From assembly GCF_002900975.1 (NCBI RefSeq), contig NZ_PJON01000004.1, positions 248,001-312,000 on the forward strand: a DNA stretch of 64,000 bases, in the 5' to 3' direction. Below the pieces are notes generated by a model that did no database searches, was not told the DNA's origin, and worked only from the letters and a program-made list of their open reading frames with translations. The translations under genes were made by a program, and so were the position numbers. Position 1 is the first letter of the stretch. Every line of letters starts with the position of its first letter. This document shows positions 25,943 to 34,619 of this stretch, in pieces. Source of the stretch: Tabrizicola aquatica (GTDB taxonomy: Bacteria > Pseudomonadota > Alphaproteobacteria > Rhodobacterales > Rhodobacteraceae).

Positions 25943-26196
25943 GCGCGGTTCCTTTCTTGCCTGCGGTATTTTCCGCAGAGGTGATGCCGCGCCAGAGCTT
26001 CCGGTCTTCGTCCGGGTCCCCCCTGGTTGCCCAGGAAGCCCGCCGCAGGTGGCGCCTGCTTTGTCATGTACCGCCCCGGAGCGATGACCCTGCGGAAGAA
26101 GGCAGGCAGGCCACGGGAATCGGGTCCGGCGGGCAGAGTGCCCCGGACCGTGCGCGTATAGGGGGAAGGGTCGGGCCGGTCAAGGGGCGGGGGCGC

Positions 26197-26994
26197 CTAG
26201 GGCTTGCGCCTGTCCCACAAATCCGGGCGGCGGGCGCGGGTCAACGCCTCGGCCTGGGCGCGGCGCCATTTGGCGATTTCGCCGTGGTTGCCGGATTGCA
26301 GGACGGGGGGGATTTCCTGCCCCTCCCACTCGGCAGGGCGGGTGTATTGCGGGTGTTCGAGCAGGCCGTCGGAAAAGCTTTCCTCTTCGGTGGAGGCGGC
26401 GTTGCCCAGGACGCCCGGCAGGAGGCGGACGGTGGCGTCCAGGATGGCCTGGGCGGCGATCTCTCCGCCGGTCAGGACGAAGTCGCCAAGGCTGATCTCT
26501 TCGACCTGGTGGTGGTCCAGGACGCGCTGATCCACGCCTTCGAACCGGCCGCAGAGGAGGGTCAGCCCCTCGGCCTGCGCCAGGCGGCGGGCGGTGGCCT
26601 GGTCGAAGGGCTTGCCCCGGGGCGAGAGATAGATGACCGGCCAGCGGGTGCGGTCGATGGGCGTGCCGACGCGGGCATGGCGGAAGGCGGCGTCCACCAC
26701 ATCCGCGCGCAGGACCATGCCCGCTCCGCCGCCCGCAGGCGTGTCGTCGACGTTGCGATGCTTGCCCTCGCCGAACTGGCGCAGGTCAATCGCTTCCAGC
26801 CGCCAGAGGCCTGTGTCCAGCGCCTTGCCGGTCAGCGACAGGCCCAGCGTGCCGGGGAAGGCATCGGGGAAAAGCGTGATGACCTTGGCCACCCAGGCCC
26901 CCTTGACCAGGCGCGGCTCCTCCATGAGGTCGCGGGGCTGCAAGGTGGGCCGGATCGACAGGCGGCCGTGGCTTTTGGTCGGTTGGTCGGACAT
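26197..26994 (-). CDS. trmD: tRNA (guanine37-N1)-methyltransferase
   Basis: A 265-residue SPOUT enzyme that methylates G37 of tRNAs reading CNN codons, preventing frameshifts. The trefoil-knot SAM-binding segments LLCGRFEGVDQRVLDH and EISLGDFVLTGGE are present. The start was set at the ATG at 26994 (MSDQPTKSHGR); an N-terminal extension of about 30 residues before the catalytic core is seen. It sits in the rimM-trmD-rplS order usual for bacteria. Confidence 0.95.
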   Translation of the reverse strand: MSDQPTKSHGRLSIRPTLQPRDLMEEPRLVKGAWVAKVITLFPDAFPGTLGLSLTGKALDTGLWRLEAIDLRQFGEGKHRNVDDTPAGGGAGMVLRADVVDAAFRHARVGTPIDRTRWPVIYLSPRGKPFDQATARRLAQAEGLTLLCGRFEGVDQRVLDHHQVEEISLGDFVLTGGEIAAQAILDATVRLLPGVLGNAASTEEESFSDGLLEHPQYTRPAEWEGQEIPPVLQSGNHGEIAKWRRAQAEALTRARRPDLWDRRKP

Positions 26995-27034
26995 GGCCCC
27001 GCACTTAGCGCGAAAGGCGGCGCCGGGGAAGGGT

Positions 27035-28015
27035 TCAGGCGTGCCGTGTCTTGGGCACCGGAACCGGGTCAAGCGGCGCCAGGTCGGCCTTGGCGTCAGC
27101 CTCACGCGCGAGGGCGGCGTCGACGGCGCGGGCCAGGGCTCGCAGCCCGTCGCACAGGTCATCGCGCAGGTGCCGCGGCAGATCGGCATTCGGGTCGTCG
27201 TTCATGCCCGCAGCGGCGGCCTGGCGCAGACGCGCGGCCGTCGGAAACCCCTGAGCGCGGTAGGGGAACGCCTGAAGCAGCGCCATGGCCCGGGGCACGA
27301 ACAGACGCAGGAGGTCGGGGTTGCCCTCGGCGATGGCAAAGGACGAGGCTACGGCATGGGGGATGCGACCGGGGGCGACAACCTCGGGCTCGGTGGCCCA
27401 GAGGACCAGGGCGCGACGCAGCGCGGCATGGCTGCGGCCGGGATTGGCCAGGGCGGCCGTCAGCGCCTTGAGGCGGACATCACCGTTCACGCCGCCAAGG
27501 GTGCGGGCCACAGCCTCGGTCACCTGGGTGTCGGGGGCGGCATCCGGCAGGTTCAGCAGCGGGGTCACGGCGGCCCCGGCCTCGGCCGCAGCGCGGGGGC
27601 GATGGGCCGCTTCCGCCTCGGCATCGAGGAAAAAGCCCTGATCGGCCGCCTCGCGCGCGTCCCAAAGCATGCGGCACAGTGGAATGGCAAGGAAGGAGAT
27701 CGATAGCGGCAGGACCGGGTTGACCACCGGCACGACACCGGCAACGGCACCGATGCCGCGGCCAAGGCCAAAGAGAACGGCGACCAGCGCCACCTGCGAC
27801 AGCACCTGGGCCAGAGCTGCCAGCAAGGCGCTGCCGGTCAGCCATTCGTTAGGCGTGGTCGGCCATTGCTCGGGCCGCAGGATCATCAGCCAGACGACGA
27901 AGATCGCGGAAAAGGGTGCCACCAAACCCCAGCCAAAACCGCACATCCCCGCAAACAGCGGACCGATGTACAAAAGCGCGGTTGCCCCCTTCAAAAGGCG
28001 CATGCGGTTCAGCAT
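27035..28015 (-). CDS. Membrane protein of unknown function in the rimM-trmD interval
   Basis: A 326-residue protein. The N-terminal 130 residues hold several hydrophobic segments (ALLYIGPLFAGMCGFGWGLV; LLAALAQVLSQVALVAVLFG; PLSISFLAIPLC). The rest is Ala/Arg-rich, soluble and mostly helical (RHLRDDLCDGLRALARAVDA near the end). The start is the ATG at 28015 with AGGGGG before it. I do not recognise the family. Its place between trmD and rimM suggests co-transcription, not a shared function. Confidence 0.65.
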   Translation of the reverse strand: MLNRMRLLKGATALLYIGPLFAGMCGFGWGLVAPFSAIFVVWLMILRPEQWPTTPNEWLTGSALLAALAQVLSQVALVAVLFGLGRGIGAVAGVVPVVNPVLPLSISFLAIPLCRMLWDAREAADQGFFLDAEAEAAHRPRAAAEAGAAVTPLLNLPDAAPDTQVTEAVARTLGGVNGDVRLKALTAALANPGRSHAALRRALVLWATEPEVVAPGRIPHAVASSFAIAEGNPDLLRLFVPRAMALLQAFPYRAQGFPTAARLRQAAAAGMNDDPNADLPRHLRDDLCDGLRALARAVDAALAREADAKADLAPLDPVPVPKTRHA

Positions 28016-28055
28016 GTCTGTCCCCCTTACCCACACCCTGCCGCAACTGGCACGG

Positions 28056-28559
28056 TCAGTCGACATCCTCGGGCAGGTCCACAATCAGGCGACCGGCCGA
28101 AATGTCAACATTGGGCACGATTGCCTTGGTAAAGGGCAAAAGCAGGGCCGATTTATGACCGGTCGGGGATATTTCGATGATATCCCCCGCACCGTGGTTG
28201 TGGACGGCGGTGACTTTTCCCAAGAGCACTCCACCCGGATCGAAGGCCGCAAGGCCAATCAGGTCGGCGTGGTAGAACTCGTCATCGGGCAGCGAGGGCA
28301 GGCGGTCGCGCGACACGAAAAGGCTGGTCCCGCGCAGGGCGTCGGCCTGGTCCTTGGTGGTGACGCCGGCAATCCGGGCCCCAAGGCCGCCGGCGACCGG
28401 GCGGGTCAGGGTGACGGTGAAGCTGCGGCTGCCATCCTCGGTCAGCAGGGGGCCATAATTGGCGATGTCGCTAGGTTCGGCGCAGAAGGATTTCAGCCGG
28501 ACTTCTCCGGTCACGCCGAAAGCGCCGGCTATGGCACCGATACAGATCAGGTCGGACAT
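28056..28559 (-). CDS. rimM: Ribosome maturation factor RimM
   Basis: A 167-residue 30S assembly factor that binds S19. The N-terminal beta-barrel starts [20 protein letters not shown] and the C-terminal PRC-barrel includes [17 protein letters not shown] and [14 protein letters not shown]. The start at 28559 immediately follows the bluB stop, so expression is coupled to bluB and rpsP upstream. Confidence 0.96.
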   Translation of the reverse strand: MSDLICIGAIAGAFGVTGEVRLKSFCAEPSDIANYGPLLTEDGSRSFTVTLTRPVAGGLGARIAGVTTKDQADALRGTSLFVSRDRLPSLPDDEFYHADLIGLAAFDPGGVLLGKVTAVHNHGAGDIIEISPTGHKSALLLPFTKAIVPNVDISAGRLIVDLPEDVD

Positions 28560-28560
28560 G

Positions 28561-29193
28561 TCAGCGCGTCTCCAGGTGCAGGGTGGGCGAGCGGGTCTCC
28601 CAGCCGGCGCGTTCCAGTTCGGGCACGGTATCGTCCTCCTCGGGCCAACCGATGCAGAGATAGCCGATGAAACGCCAGTTTGCGGGGACGTCAAGGTCAC
28701 GCATCAGGCGGTCGCGGTCGAGGATCGAGACCCAGCCAAGGCCAAGCCCTTCGGCGCGCAGGGCCAGCCAGAGGTGGATGATCGCGCCGACGACTGAATA
28801 GGCGCGGGTCTCGGGCATGGTGGCAGCGCCAAGGCCGTGGCCTTTGGGCGTGCTGTCGTCAGAGAAGATGGCGAGGTGAACCGGCGCTTCGGCCATGCCC
28901 GAGAGCTTGAGCCGGGCATAGGTCGCGGCGCGGTCGTCGGTCTGGGTGGCAAGCGCCTGGGCATTGCAGTCGCGGTAGTTCTGCAGGCAGGCGGCGCGTC
29001 TGGCGGGGCTGTCGATCCGCAGGATGCGCCAGGGTTCCGACAGGCCGACCGAGGGGGCCAGGGCAAAGGCCTGCAAGCCACGGGCAAGCAGGCCTTCGGG
29101 AACCGGATCGGTGCGGAAGCGGCGCACGTCGCGCCGCCACCGCATAAGTGCGGCCAGTTCCTCCCGGAAGGCGGGGCTGAACTGGCCGGTCAT
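28561..29193 (-). CDS. bluB: 5,6-dimethylbenzimidazole synthase
   Basis: A 210-residue flavin-destroying enzyme of the nitroreductase fold. BluB cleaves reduced FMN with oxygen to make 5,6-dimethylbenzimidazole, the lower ligand of vitamin B12. Family segments are [26 protein letters not shown], and [13 protein letters not shown]. It starts four bases after rpsP ends and stops one base before rimM begins, so it is embedded in a ribosomal operon. The biosynthetic cluster it serves is about 6 kb away in this window. Confidence 0.92.
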   Translation of the reverse strand: MTGQFSPAFREELAALMRWRRDVRRFRTDPVPEGLLARGLQAFALAPSVGLSEPWRILRIDSPARRAACLQNYRDCNAQALATQTDDRAATYARLKLSGMAEAPVHLAIFSDDSTPKGHGLGAATMPETRAYSVVGAIIHLWLALRAEGLGLGWVSILDRDRLMRDLDVPANWRFIGYLCIGWPEEDDTVPELERAGWETRSPTLHLETR

Positions 29194-29197
29194 GAGG

Positions 29198-29551
29198 TTA
29201 CTCGGCAGCCGGTTCGGCAGCGCGGGCGGCCTTCTTGGCGGCACGCTCGGCCATCGCCTTGCCGGGGGTGCCGGACTTCAGGTTGGCGCGGGCGGCCTTC
29301 GGACGGACGCCGGCGGCTTCCAGGAAGCGGGCAACGCGGTCGGTCGGCTGGGCGCCCTGGCTCAGCCAGTGCTGCACGCGCTCCATGTTCATGACGACGC
29401 GCTTTTCGTCGTCCTTGGCGAGAAGCGGGTTGTAGACGCCCAGCTTTTCCAGGAAGCGGCCGTCGCGCGGCATGCGCGAGTCGGACGCGACGATGGAATA
29501 GAACGGGCGCTTCTTGGAACCACCGCGCGCGAGACGGATCTTCATAGCCAT
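29198..29551 (-). CDS. rpsP: 30S ribosomal protein S16
   Basis: A 117-residue S16 starting [20 protein letters not shown], with [17 protein letters not shown] in the core and an Ala/Lys-rich C-terminal extension (about residues 85-117) of the kind seen in alphaproteobacteria. It heads the rpsP-bluB-rimM stretch. Confidence 0.97.
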   Translation of the reverse strand: MAMKIRLARGGSKKRPFYSIVASDSRMPRDGRFLEKLGVYNPLLAKDDEKRVVMNMERVQHWLSQGAQPTDRVARFLEAAGVRPKAARANLKSGTPGKAMAERAAKKAARAAEPAAE

Positions 29552-29590
29552 GATGTTACTCCTGTTTGGCTTGGGGCCGGGACATCCCGG

Positions 29591-29884
29591 TCATTTCTGA
29601 AAGGTTTCGTGGTGCCTGATGACTTCACTGATGATGAAGTTCAGGAATTTCTTGGCAAATTCCGGGTCGAGGTCGGCCTCTTCGGCCAGCCGCTGCAACC
29701 GTTCGATCTGCCGTGCTTCGCGCGCCGGGTCCGACGGCGGAAGGGCGTGTTCGGCCTTGAGTTGCCCCACGGCCTGGGTGTGCTTGAACCGTTCAGCCAG
29801 CGTGAAGACAAGGATCGCGTCCAGCCGGTCGATCGACTCGCGGTGATGCTTCAGTAGGTCCGCTGCCTTGGTCGCGGTGTCCAT
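29591..29884 (-). CDS. Chorismate mutase, AroQ type
   Basis: A 97-residue all-helical enzyme converting chorismate to prephenate for phenylalanine and tyrosine synthesis. Active-site residues lie in HRESIDRLDAILVFTLAERF and VGQLKAEHALP, and in the C-terminal helix FLNFIISEVIRHH. It is a stand-alone single-domain form. The ATG at 29884 was chosen because the frame upstream runs into the acetyltransferase region. It lies between ffh/GNAT and rpsP, as in related genomes. Confidence 0.92.
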   Translation of the reverse strand: MDTATKAADLLKHHRESIDRLDAILVFTLAERFKHTQAVGQLKAEHALPPSDPAREARQIERLQRLAEEADLDPEFAKKFLNFIISEVIRHHETFQK

Positions 29885-29921
29885 CAGGCCCCCCTCCTGG
29901 CGGTGTGGCGTGCAGTCATGG

Positions 29922-30461
29922 TCATGCCGGCACCTCGGCCGCCGGGTGGCGATAGACGTGGTGGTGGCCCTTGTCGTCGTCCAGCGTCCGCTCCAGCGTG
30001 GCGCCAAGGCGTTTGGCCAGCGCCTCGGACCGGGTATTGTCGACGGCAATATAGCTGATCGGCGGACGGCTGGAGATCCGGGCAAGGTAGTCTGCACGGG
30101 CAGCGCGGGCGGCCTCGGCCGCATAGCCCTGGCCTTCGTATCCGTCGAACAGGTGCCAGGCGAGTTCGGGTTCGTCCCAGCCATCGTGATAGATCACGCC
30201 GACACGACCAATGAAGTGGCCGCCCAGGGTATCCACTGAGAAGAAGCCATAGCCGCGCAGGGCCCAGTGTCCGATATTGGCCAGAAGCCCGCGCCAGACC
30301 TGCTGGCGGGGAACACCGCCGCCAACGAACGTGGAGCGCGGGCTGGCGTTGAAGGCGAGCATGGCGGGAAAGTCCGCCTCACGCGGGTCGCGCAGGACCA
30401 GACGCTCGGTCGCAAGAACCGGGATCGTCACGCTGATCTGGTGCGCGGCGGGCTGCATCAC
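29922..30461 (-). CDS. GNAT-family N-acetyltransferase (RimJ/RimL-like)
   Basis: A 179-residue acetyltransferase of the group that includes RimJ/RimL. It contains TERLVLRDPREADFPAMLAF at the N-terminus and the acetyl-CoA region GYEGQGYAAEAARAARAD, followed by YIAVDNTRSEALAKRLGA. The acceptor could be a protein N-terminus or a small molecule. It overlaps the ffh stop by 4 bases and is therefore co-translated with it. Confidence 0.88.
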   Translation of the reverse strand: MMQPAAHQISVTIPVLATERLVLRDPREADFPAMLAFNASPRSTFVGGGVPRQQVWRGLLANIGHWALRGYGFFSVDTLGGHFIGRVGVIYHDGWDEPELAWHLFDGYEGQGYAAEAARAARADYLARISSRPPISYIAVDNTRSEALAKRLGATLERTLDDDKGHHHVYRHPAAEVPA

Positions 30462-31969
30462 TTCTTCTTCATCAGTCCCGACAGGCCCGCAGGCAGGGTC
30501 ATCCCGCGCGGCAGGCCGCCCATGCCGGGGGGCAGGCCGCCGCCCATCCCGCCCATGCCCTGACCCATGCCCTTGGCCATCTCGGCCAGTTGTTCGGGCG
30601 ACATCTTGGACGGGTCGGGCATGCCGCCCTTGCCAAGGAACTGCTTGACCATGTTCTTCATCATGCCGCCCTTGCCCATCTTCTTCATCATGTCCGCCAT
30701 CTGCTTGTGCTGTTTCAGCAGGCGGTTGAGATCGGCAACGTCAAGGCCAGCGCCAGCGGCAATGCGCTTCTTGCGGCTGGCGGCGAGGAGATCGGGGTTC
30801 GCGCGTTCCTTCTTTGTCATCGAATTGATCAGCGCGATCTGGTGGTGGAGCATCTTGTCGTTCAGGCCCGCAGCCTCCGCCTGGCCCGCCATCTTGCCCA
30901 TGCCGGGCATCATGCCCATCAGACCCTGCATGCCGCCCATCTTCAGCATCTGGTCCAGCTGCAGCTTCAGGTCGTTCATGTTGAACAGACCCTTCGCAAA
31001 ACGCTTGGCCATGCGTTCGGCCTGTTCGGCCTCGAAGGTTTCCTGCGCCTTTTCGACAAGGGCGACGATGTCCCCCATGCCGAGGATGCGGCCCGCGACG
31101 CGTTCGGCCTCGAACGGTTCGATCGCGTCCATCTTCTCGCCAAGGCCGACAAAGCGGATCGGCTTGCCGGTAATGGCACGCATCGACAGCGCCGCACCGC
31201 CCCGGCCGTCGCCGTCCATCCGGGTCAGGACGACGCCCGAGATGCCGACCTTGCCGTCGAATTCGGTGGCGACGTTGACCGCGTCCTGGCCGGTCAGGCC
31301 GTCGACAACCAGCAGCGTCTCGCGCGGCTGGGCGATGTCGCGGACGGCCTGGATTTCGTCCATCAGGACTTCGTCGATGTGCAGACGCCCGGCGGTATCC
31401 AGGAACACGACGTCATAGCCGCCAAGGTTCGCTTGCGTCTTGGCGCGCTTGGCGATCTGGACCGCCGTCTCGCCCTTGACGATGGGCAGCGAGTCGACGC
31501 CGATCTGGGTGCCGAGGATCGCCAACTGCTCCATCGCCGCCGGGCGGTTGGTGTCAAGGGACGCCAGCAGGACCTTCTTGCCCTGCTTTTCTTTGAGCCG
31601 CTTCGCCAGCTTGGCGGTCGTCGTCGTCTTGCCCGAGCCTTGCAGGCCGACCATCAGGATCGTCGCGGGCGGGTTGTCGATCTTCAGCGCCTCGGGCGTG
31701 TCATCGCCGGCAAGGACGCGGATCAGTTCGTCGTGGACGATCTTCACGACCATCTGGCCGGGGGTGATCGACTTTGTCACCGCCGACCCGGTAGCTTTCT
31801 CGGTTACGCGCTTGATGAAGTCGCGGGCGACCGGCAGCGAGACGTCCGCCTCCAGAAGCGCGGTGCGAACCTCACGCAGGGCGGTGACGACGTCGGCCTC
31901 GGACAGCGCGCCCTGCTTGGTGAGACGGTCGAACACGCCACCAAGGCGTTCTGACAGGCTTTCGAACAT
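30458..31969 (-). CDS. ffh: Signal recognition particle protein Ffh
   Basis: A 503-residue SRP GTPase that binds signal peptides on nascent membrane proteins and targets ribosomes to FtsY. The NG domain has GLQGSGKTTTTAKLAKRLKE, DTAGRLHIDEVLMDE and LTRMDGDGRGG. The C-terminal M domain (from about residue 310) is Met-rich and ends in a Met/Gly tail. The ATG at 31969 gives the standard MFESLSERLGG. I did not find the 4.5S RNA nearby. Confidence 0.97.
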   Translation of the reverse strand: MFESLSERLGGVFDRLTKQGALSEADVVTALREVRTALLEADVSLPVARDFIKRVTEKATGSAVTKSITPGQMVVKIVHDELIRVLAGDDTPEALKIDNPPATILMVGLQGSGKTTTTAKLAKRLKEKQGKKVLLASLDTNRPAAMEQLAILGTQIGVDSLPIVKGETAVQIAKRAKTQANLGGYDVVFLDTAGRLHIDEVLMDEIQAVRDIAQPRETLLVVDGLTGQDAVNVATEFDGKVGISGVVLTRMDGDGRGGAALSMRAITGKPIRFVGLGEKMDAIEPFEAERVAGRILGMGDIVALVEKAQETFEAEQAERMAKRFAKGLFNMNDLKLQLDQMLKMGGMQGLMGMMPGMGKMAGQAEAAGLNDKMLHHQIALINSMTKKERANPDLLAASRKKRIAAGAGLDVADLNRLLKQHKQMADMMKKMGKGGMMKNMVKQFLGKGGMPDPSKMSPEQLAEMAKGMGQGMGGMGGGLPPGMGGLPRGMTLPAGLSGLMKKK

Positions 31970-32172
31970 CGTGTCACCCTTTGTTGCGGTGGCCCCGATA
32001 TGGGGCGGCGAAGCGTCTGCGCAAAGCCGAAGGGCACCCGTGGGCGCATCCGCGCTGACGGGTGTCGATCCCTGGCCTTGCGCCAATGGGACCGGAAGCC
32101 TGGGCCTCCGGGGAATTCAGGCTGGGGCGATACGCGGAAACGGCGGGGGAGTCAATGATGGCAGGCGCCGGG

Positions 32173-32655
32173 TCAGGGCTGCAGCCAGTCATTGATCGCT
32201 TGGGCCATCCGTTCGGCCCCGTCCCCGGCGCTGTATGCGGTGGTCAGCGGCACTTCGCCCTGCGGTGTCAGCAGGACCGCACGGTGGGTTTCGCTGACCG
32301 TCGCCGTGCCGCCGTTTGTCGGAGTGGAGCGGGAGATCGAGGTTTCGACCCGGGCGGCACGGATATCGGCCAGGGGCAGAACCTGCGCCGTCTCGCCCGT
32401 CAGCCGGCGCAGGCGGATCACGACGTGACCGGCAGGGCGATCAAAGAGGACGCGGGTCCGCACGACAAAGAGGACGAGGAAGAGCGCCAGAAAAGCCGCA
32501 ACCGCCAGGGGGATCAGCCCGAACCACGAGCCCTGCACCAGCAGGACCACCGCCAGCGCCAGTGGCAGGAACACCGCGATTGCCAGGAGGACGCCAAGGA
32601 GCAGCGGGTTCTCCTCAAGCAAAAGCCGATCTGGCGTCTGGTCCAGGACTTTCAT
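32173..32655 (-). CDS. Membrane protein of unknown function
   Basis: A 160-residue protein with two adjacent membrane spans (about residues 18-65, from LLLGVLLAIAVFLPLALAVV onward). A soluble beta-rich domain follows that resembles a PH-like membrane domain (VVIRLRRLTGETAQVLPLAD). I do not recognise a named family. It is divergent from the LysR gene, sharing a 119-base gap with a strong palindrome. The start could also be six codons earlier. Confidence 0.6.
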   Translation of the reverse strand: MKVLDQTPDRLLLEENPLLLGVLLAIAVFLPLALAVVLLVQGSWFGLIPLAVAAFLALFLVLFVVRTRVLFDRPAGHVVIRLRRLTGETAQVLPLADIRAARVETSISRSTPTNGGTATVSETHRAVLLTPQGEVPLTTAYSAGDGAERMAQAINDWLQP

Positions 32656-32747
32656 GCATCCCCCGTTCGGCACAGACTATGCACCCGTCCAGCCGTCGGC
32701 AACCGCCCCGCAAGCTGCCTTGCGCAGGTCGCCGCAATACGGTTTTC

Positions 32748-32763
32748 TGTGCATCAATGCACA
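32748..32763 (+). promoter_or_regulatory. Palindrome before the LysR gene (candidate operator)
   Basis: TGTGCAT-CA-ATGCACA is a perfect inverted repeat ending one base into the AAGGAGG ribosome site of the LysR gene. A LysR or other regulator bound here would block both transcription and translation. Confidence 0.55.
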
Positions 32764-32774
32764 AGGAGGCTTCA

Positions 32775-33659
32775 TTGGAAAACTGGGACGAGATCCGCAC
32801 CGCCTTCCAGGTCGCCCGGCTGGGCACCGTCTCGGGCGCGGCCGAGGTGCTTGGGGTGCATCATGCCACCGTGATCCGGCATATCGACGCGCTGGAGAAG
32901 CGGCTGGGATCGAAGCTGTTCCAGCGCCACGCGCGCGGCTATACGCCGACCGAGGCAGGGCGCGACCTGCTGGCGGTGGCGCAGACGACGGAAGAGCAGT
33001 TCGCCCATCTGGCCAGCCGGATCAAGGGCCAGGGCGAGACGGTCTCGGGCGAGCTGGTCGTCACCTCGATCGCGGGGGTGGCCGATCTGCTGACGCCGGT
33101 CATGGTGTCGTTCCAGGAGAAATGGCCGGATGTCCGCGTGCGCTTCCTGACCGACATGCGGGTGTTCCGGCTGGACTATGGCGAGGCGCATGTGGCGATC
33201 CGGGCCGGCGCTGGCCCCGAAGAGCCGGACAACGTGGTGCAGCCCCTGGCCCGCATCCGCGCCGCGCTGTATGCGGCGCGGTCCTATGTCGACCGCTTCG
33301 GCCGTCCCGGCAGCGAGGAGGAGTTCCCGGGGCATCGCTTCGTCTGCTCGGACAACGAGACGACGCGCGCGCCCTTCCACCGCTGGCTCCGTGCAACGGT
33401 CCAGCCCGACCAGATCGCCTATAGCGCGACCGAGCCTGCCGCGCTGGAAGAGGCGGTGCTGGCGGGGGCCGGGATCGGGTTCATGTCGGTCTTTCGCGCG
33501 GCCGGCAATCCGGACCTTGTCGAAGTGCTGCCGCCCCGCGCTGAGTGGGAGTCGCCGCTGCGCATCGTCACCCATGTCGACCTGCACCGGACCCGAAAGG
33601 TCCAGGCCTTCCTTGTCCACCTGAAAGAGGCGGCGAAAGAGTGGAAGTTCTGCGGCTGA
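32775..33659 (+). CDS. LysR-family transcriptional regulator
   Basis: A 294-residue regulator. The N-terminal winged helix includes RTAFQVARLGTVSGAAEVLG and HHATVIRHIDALEKRLGSKL; the effector-binding domain begins near residue 90. I chose a TTG start at 32775 because AAGGAGG lies six bases upstream and the product then begins LENWDEIRTAF, as expected. An ATG at 32757 would put that ribosome site inside the gene. The stop overlaps the start of the EamA transporter by one base, so it may control that exporter. Confidence 0.88.
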   Translation: MENWDEIRTAFQVARLGTVSGAAEVLGVHHATVIRHIDALEKRLGSKLFQRHARGYTPTEAGRDLLAVAQTTEEQFAHLASRIKGQGETVSGELVVTSIAGVADLLTPVMVSFQEKWPDVRVRFLTDMRVFRLDYGEAHVAIRAGAGPEEPDNVVQPLARIRAALYAARSYVDRFGRPGSEEEFPGHRFVCSDNETTRAPFHRWLRATVQPDQIAYSATEPAALEEAVLAGAGIGFMSVFRAAGNPDLVEVLPPRAEWESPLRIVTHVDLHRTRKVQAFLVHLKEAAKEWKFCG

Positions 33660-34546
33660 TGCCCCAGCCGTTGACCGAGCCGCAGCGCGGGCATCTGGCG
33701 ATGCTGGCCTTTTCGGCGCTGGTGGCGGGGTCGTTCTCGCTGGGGGTGCTGGCCGCGCCGCATATCGACCCGGGCGCGCTGTCGGTGGTGCGCTTCGTGC
33801 TGGCGGGGGTGCTGGTGGGCATGGCGGCGCTGCTGACGACCGGGCTGCCGCGTCAGGCCTGGGTGGCGCCATGGCGCTATCTGGTGCTGGGCGGTCTTCT
33901 GGCCGCCTATTTCGTGCTGATGTTCGAGGGGTTGAAGACGGCGGCGCCCGTATCAGCGGCGGCGGTGTTTACCCTGACGCCGCTGATGGCGGCGGGCTTT
34001 GGCTGGCTGACGCTGCGCCAGCGGTTGACCGGCCGCATGGCGCTGGCGCTGACCATCGGCGGGCTTGGCGCGCTGTGGGTGATCTTCCGGGCCGATCCCG
34101 CGGCGCTGCTGGCCTTCGAGGTCGGGCGGGGCGAGGTGATCTATTTCGTCGGCTGCGTGGCCCATGCCGCCTATGCGCCGCTGGTGCGCAAGCTGAACCG
34201 GGGCGAGCCGGCTGTGGTCTTTACCTTCGGGATGATGGTGGCGGGGACATTGCTGCTGGCGATCTATGCATGGCCCGCCGTGGTGGCGACGGATTGGGCC
34301 GCGCTGCCGGGGGTGGTCTGGGTCACGCTGGTCTATGTCGCGGTGGCGGCCAGCGCGCTGACCTTCGTTCTGCTGCAATATGCGACGCTGCGCCTGCCAG
34401 CGTCGAAGGTGATGGCCTATACCTACCTGGTGCCCAGCTGGGTCGCCCTGTGGGAGTTGGTCCTGCACGGGCTGGTGCAGCCGGGACTGGTGCTGGTGGG
34501 CGTGGCGATGACGGTGCTGGCGCTGGGGTTGCTTCTGAAGGAATAG
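33659..34546 (+). CDS. EamA/DMT-family transporter
   Basis: A 295-residue protein of the drug/metabolite transporter superfamily with two EamA repeats of about five membrane helices each (first repeat includes FSLGVLAAPHIDPGALSVVR, second starts near VIYFVGCVAHAAYAPL). These proteins export amino acids, nucleosides or drugs. The ATG shares one base with the LysR stop; an in-frame GTG at 33641 has a better ribosome site and may be the true start. Substrate unknown; coupled to the LysR gene. Confidence 0.87.
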   Translation: MPQPLTEPQRGHLAMLAFSALVAGSFSLGVLAAPHIDPGALSVVRFVLAGVLVGMAALLTTGLPRQAWVAPWRYLVLGGLLAAYFVLMFEGLKTAAPVSAAAVFTLTPLMAAGFGWLTLRQRLTGRMALALTIGGLGALWVIFRADPAALLAFEVGRGEVIYFVGCVAHAAYAPLVRKLNRGEPAVVFTFGMMVAGTLLLAIYAWPAVVATDWAALPGVVWVTLVYVAVAASALTFVLLQYATLRLPASKVMAYTYLVPSWVALWELVLHGLVQPGLVLVGVAMTVLALGLLLKE

Positions 34547-34548
34547 CG

Positions 34549-34618
34549 GCTCGTCGATGACTTCGTCACTCCTCGCGCGGCGATCCTGCGAGGAGGAGCC
34601 GAAGGCGAACGAGGAGCG
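34549..34618. repeat. Dispersed GCTCGTCGA palindrome, copy 4
   Basis: GCTCGTCGATGACTTCGTCA pairs with the returning GAAGGCGAACGAGGAGC. It fills the gap between the convergent EamA and phosphotransferase genes, touching the phosphotransferase stop, so here it could also act as a terminator. Confidence 0.8.
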
Positions 34619-34619
34619 G

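Noticed and set aside
25943-26196. A tRNA or structured RNA in the rplS-trmD gap
   Set aside because: There is no T-loop consensus or cloverleaf; only a short CTGCGG stem is visible. It may be a leader of rplS, but I cannot support a specific RNA.
25957-27471. A 504-codon plus-strand ORF
   Set aside because: It is antisense to trmD and the following membrane-protein gene, and its frame fits the shadow pattern.
31970-32172. A possible 4.5S SRP RNA gene beside ffh
   Set aside because: I looked for the conserved GGAAGNAGCAGCC-type SRP motif on both strands near ffh and did not see it. A covariance search would be needed to exclude it elsewhere.
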